A DNA stretch of 64,000 nucleotides from an uncultured bacterium (GTDB lineage Bacteria > Armatimonadota > UBA5829): contig CALJES010000002.1 in NCBI GenBank assembly GCA_938074205.1, positions 62,001-126,000 of the forward strand. The letters are read 5' to 3'. The notes under the pieces are model-generated. The model was not told where the DNA came from. It made no database searches and saw only the letters and a list, made by a program, of their open reading frames with translations. The first letter of the stretch is position 1. Every line of letters begins with the position of its first letter. Positions 8,513-15,791 of the stretch are shown one piece after another. The translations under genes and the position numbers were made by a program.

Positions 8513-9391
8513 CTATTGCTTACTACTGGCAAGCTCCGGCCAGTACTTCAAGATCAGGTCGCGAGTTTTCTTTACTCCTTCGATCTGATCTTCTGGTCCC
8601 TCGTATTCTATTGAGACAGCATACTTGTAATTCGCATTCTTCAGAATCTGTAGTAGACGCTTGTAATCCTTGTTCGCGTCTTCTCCTTGCGCGTTAAAGG
8701 TATGCGTCTTCGCGTGTACGTGGTATGCGTAAGGTGCCAACTTTTCACACTCGGTGTACCTGATGTCATCTGGCCAGTTTCCGAAGTCTAAGCACGCTCC
8801 GACCCACTCTGGATCGGTCGATTTTATGATTCTGAGAATAGTATCTGCTTTCTTACTCACGCCGCCGTGGTTTTCTATGGTCATCTTTACGTTGAGTTCC
8901 TTTGCCAGCGGGAGTAGTCTTTTGAAAGCGGCGATCACGCGGTCAGCCCCGACAGTATCGTCTTGTGCCTCGTCCCCTAAGCCACCCAGGTTAAGTCTGA
9001 CAATTGGTGCTCCCAGGTAGGCGGCGGCTCGCATCTTGGTTTCATTTGTTGCAATCTGCTGGTTCCAAGCTTGGTCGTCTAGGGTTGCCATGTTTCCCTC
9101 GCAAATAAGGCCTGTGATCTTGACACCTGCCTTTGCACATGCCTGCTTAATTTGGTCCAGGTAGGGCGCATCGTACGACTTCATCCAGATGTCGTTGAAC
9201 GCAACGCCGGCAATGCCCAGTTCTTTCAGCTTTGCGGGGATTGTCAAATAATCGAGTTTGCCTTCGCTCAGATAGGTCCGAAGGCTGTAAGTGTCGCAAG
9301 AAAGTATCGGTTTTCTTTTCTCCGGTTCCTTTCCGTTTGGCTGAGCGTTCAAGACCGTCAGCATAGCAAGACCTAGCGCAACAGAGTTCAT
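8513..9391 (-). CDS. Exported sugar phosphate isomerase/epimerase-like TIM-barrel protein
   Basis: A 292-residue protein of the xylose-isomerase-like TIM-barrel (AP endonuclease 2) superfamily. The N-terminus MNSVALGLAMLTVLNAQ looks like a signal peptide, so the protein probably acts in the periplasm. Metal-ligand candidates lie in T-I-E-N-H-G-G, A-C-L-D-F-G-N-W, H-V-H-A-K and S-I-E-Y-E-G. The ATG at 9391 is chosen for its GGAGGA site and the signal peptide; an upstream extension to 9451 is unlikely. It is the last gene of the nikR-led operon, 38 bp after the Nramp-like carrier. It probably isomerises or epimerises a sugar or keto-sugar handled by the Gfo/Idh enzyme of the same operon. Confidence 0.82.
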   Translation of the reverse strand: MNSVALGLAMLTVLNAQPNGKEPEKRKPILSCDTYSLRTYLSEGKLDYLTIPAKLKELGIAGVAFNDIWMKSYDAPYLDQIKQACAKAGVKITGLICEGNMATLDDQAWNQQIATNETKMRAAAYLGAPIVRLNLGGLGDEAQDDTVGADRVIAAFKRLLPLAKELNVKMTIENHGGVSKKADTILRIIKSTDPEWVGACLDFGNWPDDIRYTECEKLAPYAYHVHAKTHTFNAQGEDANKDYKRLLQILKNANYKYAVSIEYEGPEDQIEGVKKTRDLILKYWPELASSKQ

Positions 9392-9429
9392 TTTGTCCTC
9401 CACGAAAATCTTATTCGAATTCTTAAGAG

Positions 9430-10686
9430 CTAGCCATTTATCTTCGACCATACATAGTTAACGGCTGCTACTATCGTGACAGCAATTGCACCGCACATCG
9501 GTATTAAGGCCCAACGACCTCCTGGAAAGGGGGCCGCTTTGGGTCTTGAGATATCTTTGGCGAAGAGTAGAACAAAACCAACATAGGCTATTGGCAATAA
9601 CGTCAGACAAGCTGCCGACGTGACAACCGGCAACCAAACTGGCAACGGATATGCGACCCCCAAGGCTCCCACTGCTGGGATCAGGGTGCCAATGCGCCAC
9701 ACGGGACCGTAATGCTCTTTTCCAGTCATTTCGCTCAGGATGAAGCCACTAGTAAGCATATGCAGTGTTATGGTGCTTAGAGGCATTGCCAGCAGCCCCA
9801 GCAGAAACAGCAACGGACCTACCTTGGAGCCAAATACCGGCGTAAATACGTGTGCGAGCTGCACGACCTTGCTTCGGTCAATTTCCGTGCCGTACAATGT
9901 AGCAGCAGACGCTATTGTGAGAGCGCCAGTGGCCACAACAAACGGCACGAACATGCCAACTACCAAGTCCTTCAGTGCAAAACGAACATCGTCGGCTTTC
10001 CATCCTTTGGATCGAACAGAATAAGGGTAAAGGAAAGTCATGTTTATCCCGACAGCCGCGCCGAGAAGACCGTACACAAACAAGCGTCCATCGTAAGACG
10101 CAGGGACGTGAAAGCCAGCTACTCCGCGTCCTACGGTCTTCCAGTTGATGGGAAGTCTTACCATGAGGATCAGCAGGCATACGACCGTTATCCACACGAG
10201 CAGCTTGAGCATAGATTCATACACCAAAAGACCTGTTCCGCGTCGGTATTGCCAGGTCAGAAGGATAGAGCAAAGCAAGACCGCGCCGGCAACGATCGCG
10301 CGGGATAGGTTCGATGTCTCGAATCCTACCAGCTCTCGCGAAATAGCATAAACCATAGCGTATTGGGGAAAGTGCCATATCACGCTTGCTAGCAGTGAAC
10401 CGATACTCCACGCGTAAGCCAAAATCGGCGTTAGTTCAACCTTGAAGCGCTCGAATGGAGATCTATTACTGGACAACGCAGAATACGCGGCCCCCGACAG
10501 AACGACTACACCTATCAGCATCGCAAGAGGATTTACCCAAAGCAGTTGGTAGCCATATTGATTCCCTGCTAGAATCGATGTTATTGCCGTACCAGAGCCC
10601 AGAGTGTAAGCTGAAAGAAGCCATCCAGGACCGCCTCGCCTTGCACGTTCTGCAATCTTCGCGACAAAACTGGACGGCGAGCTCAT
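9430..10686 (-). CDS. Nramp-related membrane transporter lacking canonical metal-binding motifs
   Basis: A 418-residue protein with about 11 hydrophobic segments. The N-terminal region GPGWLLSAYTLGSGTAI and the following A-G-N-Q-Y-G-Y segment align with TM1 of Nramp carriers. The metal-binding DPGN motif is replaced by GSGT. TM6, normally carrying M-P-H, reads G-A-A-V-G-I-N-M-T-F. The known metal ligands (Asp, Asn, Met) are therefore not evident, as in the non-canonical Nramp-related clades. The ATG at 10686 overlaps the SMP-30 stop as ATGA and follows GGAGG; a TTG two codons upstream is possible. It may carry an organic solute or another cation. Family assignment is good; substrate is unknown. 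Confidence 0.72.
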   Translation of the reverse strand: MSSPSSFVAKIAERARRGGPGWLLSAYTLGSGTAITSILAGNQYGYQLLWVNPLAMLIGVVVLSGAAYSALSSNRSPFERFKVELTPILAYAWSIGSLLASVIWHFPQYAMVYAISRELVGFETSNLSRAIVAGAVLLCSILLTWQYRRGTGLLVYESMLKLLVWITVVCLLILMVRLPINWKTVGRGVAGFHVPASYDGRLFVYGLLGAAVGINMTFLYPYSVRSKGWKADDVRFALKDLVVGMFVPFVVATGALTIASAATLYGTEIDRSKVVQLAHVFTPVFGSKVGPLLFLLGLLAMPLSTITLHMLTSGFILSEMTGKEHYGPVWRIGTLIPAVGALGVAYPLPVWLPVVTSAACLTLLPIAYVGFVLLFAKDISRPKAAPFPGGRWALIPMCGAIAVTIVAAVNYVWSKING

Positions 10687-11576
10687 CTGCAAAGCTTGCC
10701 TCCGACGTCAAGTCTTACTTTGTATATGCTTGTCCGAGCAGTTATGTAAAGTGTTTTTCCATCTTCGTCTCCCCAAGCAAGATTCGCTGGCACTTCGGGA
10801 GTCTTGATTAGGTCTATTTGTTTGCCTGCACTGTCGAAGATCCAAACCCCGCCCGGACCGGCCACGTAAAGATTGCCGTTGACGTCCACTTTCATTCCGT
10901 CGGGACCTCCAGGACCCGATGTCTTGGCGAAGATACGGCTGTTGATGAGCTTGCCGTCCGGAGTCACGTCGAAAACTCGGATATGTGCCAGCTCAGATGA
11001 ATCTGCCACATACAGTTGTTTCTCATCGGGGGAAAAACAGAGCCCGTTCGGCATCTTGAAGTCGTCGACTAGGAGTTCAAGCTGTCCTTCAGGCCGAATT
11101 CGGTAAACTCCCTGAAAGCCCAGCTCCTGGTCATCTTTCTTGATGCCGTACGTCGGATCTGTGAAGTATATTGAACCGTCCGACTTGACCACTACATCGT
11201 TGGGACTATTCAATCGCTTGCCCTGGTATCGCTCGGCGAGAACGACTATTGTGCCGTCTTTTTCCGTTCGCGTTACCCTCCTAGTTGAATGCTCGCACGC
11301 AATCAAACGCCCTTGCTTGTCGAACGTCAAGCCGTTCGAGTTTCCACTTGGTTCTCGGTAGACCTTCAAACGACCGTTATCTGCGAGCTCGTATATCCGG
11401 TTTGCTGGGATGTCGCTGAACAAAAGTGTGTTCCAAGGTGTCCAAACTGGTCCTTCGGTAAATTGCAAGTTTCCTACGACCTTTTCCACCTTCTTATTTT
11501 GCTCAGGCATAGCTATTGATCCCCCAATCAGGCAAAAGCTGGCAATCAAGCAACCTATTTTAAACACTTTTTCCAT
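10683..11576 (-). CDS. Secreted SMP-30/gluconolactonase-like beta-propeller hydrolase
   Basis: A 297-residue SMP-30/gluconolactonase/LRE family protein. The start KVFKIGCLIASFCLIGGSIA is a signal peptide (possible lipid attachment at an early Cys is not clear). The propeller shows E-G-P-V-W (metal-binding Glu), L-N-S-P-N-D-V, Y-F-T-D-P-T-Y, M-P-N-G-L and G-P-D-G-M-K-V-D. Family members open sugar lactones using a divalent metal. The ATG at 11576 follows a TTGGAGA site. It lies 31 bp after the deleted Gfo/Idh gene. Next to sugar oxidoreductases, the natural reading is that it hydrolyses the lactone formed when a periplasmic aldose is oxidised. Confidence 0.88.
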   Translation of the reverse strand: MEKVFKIGCLIASFCLIGGSIAMPEQNKKVEKVVGNLQFTEGPVWTPWNTLLFSDIPANRIYELADNGRLKVYREPSGNSNGLTFDKQGRLIACEHSTRRVTRTEKDGTIVVLAERYQGKRLNSPNDVVVKSDGSIYFTDPTYGIKKDDQELGFQGVYRIRPEGQLELLVDDFKMPNGLCFSPDEKQLYVADSSELAHIRVFDVTPDGKLINSRIFAKTSGPGGPDGMKVDVNGNLYVAGPGGVWIFDSAGKQIDLIKTPEVPANLAWGDEDGKTLYITARTSIYKVRLDVGGKLCR

Positions 11577-11607
11577 TGGCGAGTCTCCAATCTTGGATAG
11601 CTCCGTG

Positions 11608-12066
11608 TTATGCAGGCACAATCCTTCGCTCATCACGTATATACTTCATTCTGCGCCCTGACAGGAGCGCCTGGTAGCCCATTATACAGGCAACTGAATG
11701 GTTGAAGCCTAGTTCTATGGGTGCATTTGGTGTTCGCCCGGTTCGTATGCATTCGATCCAGTTCGCCATGTGGTTCTCATCCTTTTCAGGTTGCACAGGG
11801 ATCAGCTGCGTGATTGCATCGGTTCCTCCTCCGGAACCAGTAAAACTCCAGGTGGACAACACATTAAGTGATTGCGCCAGCTTTACTATCTCCGACAAAT
11901 GATGAAGTCCGCGGCTTCCTGCGCCGATGATTCCTATTCGTAACCGCTCATTGGCACCAACAGCCGAGGACGCACTAAGTCTTGCGCCAGCAAAAGCTGC
12001 TGTACCTGCTATAGACTTGGCGAGAAACTGACGTCGGCTCAACTCGGTTCGTGACAAGGGGCTCAA
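11608..12066 (-). pseudogene. Gfo/Idh/MocA oxidoreductase with large in-frame internal deletion
   Basis: A 152-residue reading frame that joins the two ends of a Tat-exported Gfo/Idh/MocA oxidoreductase. Residues 1-38 are a Tat signal (S-R-R-Q-F-L-A). Residues 40-69 are the start of the Rossmann fold (GIIGAGSRG). Residues 70-152 are the C-terminal end of a full-length protein (GGGTDAITQ, MANWIECIRTG, FNHSVACIMGYQA). About 280 residues expected between, including the catalytic EKP region, are absent, and the junction lies near base 11858. It starts with TTG, overlapping the DUF6807 stop (TTGA). The frame is intact, so a short product may still be made, but oxidoreductase activity is very unlikely. 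Confidence 0.82.
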
Positions 12067-12995
12067 TCCTTCCTGTTGTAAGCATTAAACAATCGGAAAA
12101 GCGTAATGTCGTCGGTCTTGCCTTTGTGCACAAATAGCCGGTACTTAAGCGTCAGAGGTTTGCCGACCTCTATAGTATAACCTTCCGGCAAGGTAGAACC
12201 TAGTGCAGGGTTCAGCAATCCGTAAAACCGCAAAGTCCAACCGTTAGGAAAGTGCGGATTCGAACGGTTCTCCAATATTGCGATGCCGTCCCAGGTGTCG
12301 TTGCTTTGAAAACGCCCCGAAAGATCAGCCCACGCGATCCGATAACGATCAGCGTCCTTTTGAATAACTCCTTTGGAAGTGACGATACTGGTGTCTCTGC
12401 GAGGGGCAAAACGCAATGTGAATCCGCCGTAACCAGTGTCCGATACTCTCAGGTTCACTGGGGTATCGATTGCTGATAAAGTGATCTCTAAGTCGATGAA
12501 TCGGCCGATTACCTCCAGCGGGTGCACAGTTATTACCACTTTTTCTCGGATAACCTCTCGTCCACTCGAGTCTTCCTGCCAGAAGTTTTCCACCGCGAGA
12601 ACAGCTTTCCCGTCTGACTCGACGCTAGTTGAATGGCTCCGATAGTGTTGGTGAATATCAACGAGTGACCACAGGTTTCTTGTGGTCCCATTGAACGTTA
12701 CCTTTGACCACATCCAGCTGAGCCCACGATGGTGGTAGTGATCCTGAGGACCGTCGTCAGTAAGAGGAACTCCGTCGATTGAGTAGGTGGGGTGCACATA
12801 CGTACTGCGTCGCATTTTCTCAGGCGCCCCCTGAGGAAGAATTTCACCTCGCACATAGCGAAGTACCGGGGTCTGGCCGTCTAAAACGGTTATGAAGTTG
12901 GCTTCTTCTGAGAACCTCAATGGCGCACTGCAGCAGGGAAAATCTACGGCGAGCAAAGTCGTTGCAAGGAGTGTCAAGGGAAGTAGTATTTTCAT
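12063..12995 (-). CDS. Secreted DUF6807 (PmoA-like) family protein
   Basis: A 310-residue exported protein. MKILLPLTLLATTLLAV is a signal peptide. The D-H-Y-H-H-R-G-L motif near residue 90 is the signature of DUF6807, formerly annotated 'PmoA family' although unrelated to methane monooxygenase. The rest is beta-rich with an F-Y-G-L-L-N-P segment. The family is common in Planctomycetes, Verrucomicrobia and Armatimonadota beside Gfo/Idh oxidoreductases, but its function is undefined. The gene overlaps both neighbours by 4 bp, so it is made in step with the oxidoreductases. The cluster of His residues could bind a metal, which would be relevant to a NikR-led operon; that is inference. Confidence 0.82.
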   Translation of the reverse strand: MKILLPLTLLATTLLAVDFPCCSAPLRFSEEANFITVLDGQTPVLRYVRGEILPQGAPEKMRRSTYVHPTYSIDGVPLTDDGPQDHYHHRGLSWMWSKVTFNGTTRNLWSLVDIHQHYRSHSTSVESDGKAVLAVENFWQEDSSGREVIREKVVITVHPLEVIGRFIDLEITLSAIDTPVNLRVSDTGYGGFTLRFAPRRDTSIVTSKGVIQKDADRYRIAWADLSGRFQSNDTWDGIAILENRSNPHFPNGWTLRFYGLLNPALGSTLPEGYTIEVGKPLTLKYRLFVHKGKTDDITLFRLFNAYNRKD

Positions 12996-14272
12996 ACTTT
13001 ATACACCTCGGATGGAATCGTAACGCGCTCCATTCTGTCCATCGCCTCGTTGGCTTTTATTGCTGCCACACATGCTCCCAATGCTGTCTTACCAGTGCTC
13101 AGAGGTTGAGCGCCTTCGCGCACGCACCGGAAAAAGTCCTCAAGCTCAAGCACAACCGCATCTCTTGTTCGGGCTTGTCCTGGGCTAACTCTCTCACCTT
13201 CGCCTCTCTGTTCTTGTATTCGGGGAGTTTTGGATGCGTCCAGCACTATCGCTTCTTTTCCCTGTACCTTCTCCTTGTGCGCCATATCTTGCCAAGCCAG
13301 TTGTTCAGACTTCGGCTCCCGGAATAGCAACGCTTTCCCAATTTGCAGCACGATCGTGCCTTTGTCGCCCATTATCTGCTCATAACAGCCGTCGTACTGA
13401 TTCGACGTGATCGACTGATACTGAAACTTGACTCCGCTTGGGTACTCGAATATGCACTGTACGTTGTCATAAACCTCCCGTCCGTCTTTCCAATAATCAA
13501 TTCCGCCTACACCCACCACAGCACTGGGCGTTTCTTGGAGCATCCAGTTGACTATATCTATCTGATGGCTACCAAGTTCTGCCATGAGACCTTGTGAATA
13601 GCGCCGATACAACCTCCAGTTTATCAGTTCGTCCAGTTTGGGATCCGGACACGGACGGCGCCAACTTGCGTTTCGATTCCAGTGAGCTCGCACATGTGTA
13701 ATTCGGCCAAGGATTCCATCGCTTATGAGTTTGTAAGCATGTTGGTAGTCCGGATCGTAACGCCTCTGATGCCCGATCTGCAATGTCAAGCCTGTCTGCC
13801 GCGCAACGCGGATCATGTGCTTCGCTTCATCGATGGAGTAAGCCATCATTTTCTCACAGAATACGTGCTTTCCAGCTCGCAGCGCGTCAACTGTCATCCG
13901 CGCATGCAAATGCAGAGGCGTGGCTATCAAGACCGCGTCTATGTCTTTCCGTTCTAGAAGCTGGTAGTAGTCCTTGTAGCCTTTTGCTTCCTTCGCAATT
14001 GAAAGTCCTCTAGCAAGGTTGCTCTCTTGAATGTCACAGCAGGCAACAAACCTAACGTTGGGTATCTTCACGGCTCTTTCCAATAGGAAGCAGCCTTGGT
14101 TCCCCGTTCCGATTATTGCAGCGTTGATAACGTCCTCTTTGCTGAGGGTTTTGCCGGTCGCTTCAGTGAATACGCCGATAGAAGCCAGGCCAGTCAAAGC
14201 AGCGGCTGATCCTACCAGGAACTCACGTCGTGTGACGTCTTTGGTGTGCCGCTTTGGGTTGTCGAGGCTCAT
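12992..14272 (-). CDS. Tat-exported Gfo/Idh/MocA family oxidoreductase
   Basis: A 426-residue NAD(P)-dependent sugar oxidoreductase. The N-terminus carries a twin-arginine signal (T-R-R-E-F-L-V-G) followed by a hydrophobic stretch. The Rossmann motif reads AAIIGTGNQG. The C-E-K-M motif takes the place of the usual E-K-P, and the C-terminal alpha/beta domain includes the MAELGSHQIDIVNW helix. As the enzyme is exported folded, cofactor is probably bound in the cytoplasm before Tat export, as in glucose-fructose oxidoreductase. It is 3 bp after apbE and overlaps DUF6807 by 4 bp. Likely substrate is a sugar or cyclitol; identity unknown. Confidence 0.9.
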   Translation of the reverse strand: MSLDNPKRHTKDVTRREFLVGSAAALTGLASIGVFTEATGKTLSKEDVINAAIIGTGNQGCFLLERAVKIPNVRFVACCDIQESNLARGLSIAKEAKGYKDYYQLLERKDIDAVLIATPLHLHARMTVDALRAGKHVFCEKMMAYSIDEAKHMIRVARQTGLTLQIGHQRRYDPDYQHAYKLISDGILGRITHVRAHWNRNASWRRPCPDPKLDELINWRLYRRYSQGLMAELGSHQIDIVNWMLQETPSAVVGVGGIDYWKDGREVYDNVQCIFEYPSGVKFQYQSITSNQYDGCYEQIMGDKGTIVLQIGKALLFREPKSEQLAWQDMAHKEKVQGKEAIVLDASKTPRIQEQRGEGERVSPGQARTRDAVVLELEDFFRCVREGAQPLSTGKTALGACVAAIKANEAMDRMERVTIPSEVYKV

Positions 14273-14275
14273 TAC

Positions 14276-15223
14276 CTATCCTCCCACATGACAGAGTTTG
14301 TACTCTCCCGCTTGCTCTTCCACTAGTATTGCTTCGACTTCTTCGTGGGAAAGACAGTATCGAGAGGTAAATGCCTTTCCGCCAAGATAGAACGCAGTCG
14401 AAAGTGCGTCGGCGATAGCCGGATCTGACGTCAAAGCGGATGCAGAGACCAACTCCGTCCGCGCCGGTTCGCACTTTGAAGGATCAATTATGTGGTCGTA
14501 TAACTCGTAGACGCTTGTGTCACGTTGGCGAGGTCCGCCGGATGTCGATAATGCTCGTTCCTGAAGCTCGACTACGGCCAATCGATCGTCTGCTTGCTGG
14601 GGGTGGCGGATACCGATCTGCCAAGGACGGCCATCAGGCTGCGGACCTAGCGCATAGACGGTGCTGTCTCCACTGGACACAAGACCGCATGATATGCCGT
14701 ATTCGGCAATGATTTGGGCGGCTCGTCTAACAGCATAGCCTTTGCCGATTGCACCGAGGTTTATCAAAAGACCTTCACGAATGATTCGGACGGAATTCCT
14801 TGCGGAATCCAGTTCTAGGAAGTGGGAGCTGGTTCTTGCAACAGTCTCTCGGATTGCGCGAGCATCGGGCACCGACCTAAGTTTTTCTGCAGACCTCCAT
14901 AGGTTTACAGCGGCACCAACAGTAACATCGAAGATCCCACCAGTCTCCTCAAAGAGCGCTTTGGCTAACTGTAATATTTCAAACAGTTCAGGCGATACAA
15001 TTACCTCGCGCACGTGCGCCCACGCATTGACATACGATAGCTCGCTCGTAGGGTCAAAACAATTGAACTTCTTTTCCAGCCGCGATATCTCTTCAAAAGC
15101 AGCTTCTGCAACTTGGCGCGCGTAGTATTCGTTCGCGTTGGCGAGAATAATTCGGAACTTGCAAGCCATAAACTCGCGCGTCATATCTAGTGCGTCGCAG
15201 TAGTTTGCGGGTCGCATGTCCAT
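14276..15223 (-). CDS. apbE: FAD:protein FMN transferase
   Basis: A 315-residue ApbE-family enzyme that attaches FMN covalently to Ser/Thr of target proteins in the periplasm, using Mg2+ and FAD. The motifs are F-D-V-T-V-G-A near residue 100, N-L-G-A-I-G-K-G-Y-A near residue 175, and S-G-D-S-T. There is no obvious signal peptide from the ATG at 15223, whereas periplasmic ApbE proteins usually have one, so the enzyme may be cytosolic or exported differently. It is second in the operon, 14 bp after nikR. No adjacent protein has a clear flavinylation motif, so its target is unknown; it may modify a respiratory protein that takes electrons from the exported oxidoreductases. Confidence 0.9.
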   Translation of the reverse strand: MDMRPANYCDALDMTREFMACKFRIILANANEYYARQVAEAAFEEISRLEKKFNCFDPTSELSYVNAWAHVREVIVSPELFEILQLAKALFEETGGIFDVTVGAAVNLWRSAEKLRSVPDARAIRETVARTSSHFLELDSARNSVRIIREGLLINLGAIGKGYAVRRAAQIIAEYGISCGLVSSGDSTVYALGPQPDGRPWQIGIRHPQQADDRLAVVELQERALSTSGGPRQRDTSVYELYDHIIDPSKCEPARTELVSASALTSDPAIADALSTAFYLGGKAFTSRYCLSHEEVEAILVEEQAGEYKLCHVGG

Positions 15224-15237
15224 AAAGCATAAAGCTG

Positions 15238-15657
15238 TCAGGTTAACGTGCGTCCGGTAGTCGTGGTTATAAGCTGTCCGTGCTTGACTCCGCGGGTACT
15301 TATTAGTGCATCAGCTATGGATTTCAGAACCGCGCTGTTTCCTTTTGCAATTACCACTTCCAAACAGTTGTGCTCATCCAAATGCACGTGGGTGCTGCAA
15401 ATGATTGCTTCGTGGAATTTGTGCTGTATGTCGATCAAAGCTTCGGCTAGTTCATAGTGATGGTGATCGTATACAACAGTAATCGTGCCAACCACTTCTG
15501 CATTGGGGTCTTGCCATTCTTCCTTGACCAGTTCCTGCCTGATCAAATCACGGATAGCTTCCGAGCGAGACTTATAGCCGCGGGCCTCAATCATCGAATC
15601 GAAACGAGAGAGCAAATCCGCTTCCATAGACACTCCGAAACGTTCTATTGTGCCCAT
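15238..15657 (-). CDS. nikR: Nickel-responsive transcriptional regulator NikR
   Basis: A 139-residue ribbon-helix-helix regulator. Residues 1-45 form the DNA-binding domain (S-R-S-E-A-I-R-D-L-I). Residues 55-139 form the ACT-like nickel-binding domain. The four nickel ligands of E. coli NikR (His76, His87, His89, Cys95) correspond to His79, His90, His92 and Cys98 here, so nickel sensing should be intact. The ATG at 15657 follows GGAGGA; a longer frame to 15717 lacks homology. It heads an operon that has no recognisable nickel permease or nickel enzyme, which is unusual for NikR. Nickel-dependent autoregulation of the operon is likely. Confidence 0.92.
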   Translation of the reverse strand: MGTIERFGVSMEADLLSRFDSMIEARGYKSRSEAIRDLIRQELVKEEWQDPNAEVVGTITVVYDHHHYELAEALIDIQHKFHEAIICSTHVHLDEHNCLEVVIAKGNSAVLKSIADALISTRGVKHGQLITTTTGRTLT

Positions 15658-15688
15658 TCGCAGATCCTCCGCTGCCAACTTTGCGCCC

Positions 15689-15717
15689 ATCGTAACATTG
15701 AGAGATTGCTGCGTCAA
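15689..15717 (-). promoter_or_regulatory. Sigma-70 promoter of the nikR operon
   Basis: On the minus strand TTGACG (15712-15717) and TACGAT (15689-15694) are separated by 17 nt. The predicted start lies about 25 nt before the nikR ribosome site. It sits back to back with the promoter of the URO-D gene, with 15 bp between the two -35 boxes. Confidence 0.6.
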
Positions 15718-15732
15718 GAATACGGGGCTTTG

Positions 15733-15762
15733 TTGAGACTGATGTTCCTGGTTTGCTATACT
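15733..15762 (+). promoter_or_regulatory. Sigma-70 promoter of the second URO-D gene
   Basis: TTGAGA (15733-15738) and TATACT (15757-15762) are 18 nt apart. The start would fall near 15769, about 23 nt before the ATG at 15792. The closeness to the nikR promoter suggests joint regulation. Confidence 0.5.
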
Positions 15763-15791
15763 TGCCTGATTCCTTCGTAAGGAGCATGTGT

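Noticed and set aside
12063-12995. Methane monooxygenase subunit PmoA
   Set aside because: The family was once named PmoA-like, but the protein is secreted, beta-rich and shows the DHYHHRGL motif of DUF6807, not a membrane monooxygenase subunit.
15658-15791. NikR operator of the E. coli type in the nikR-URO-D gap
   Set aside because: No GTATGA-N16-TCATAC match. An imperfect CAAGNATA inverted repeat (15715-15722, 15757-15764) is too widely spaced to call.
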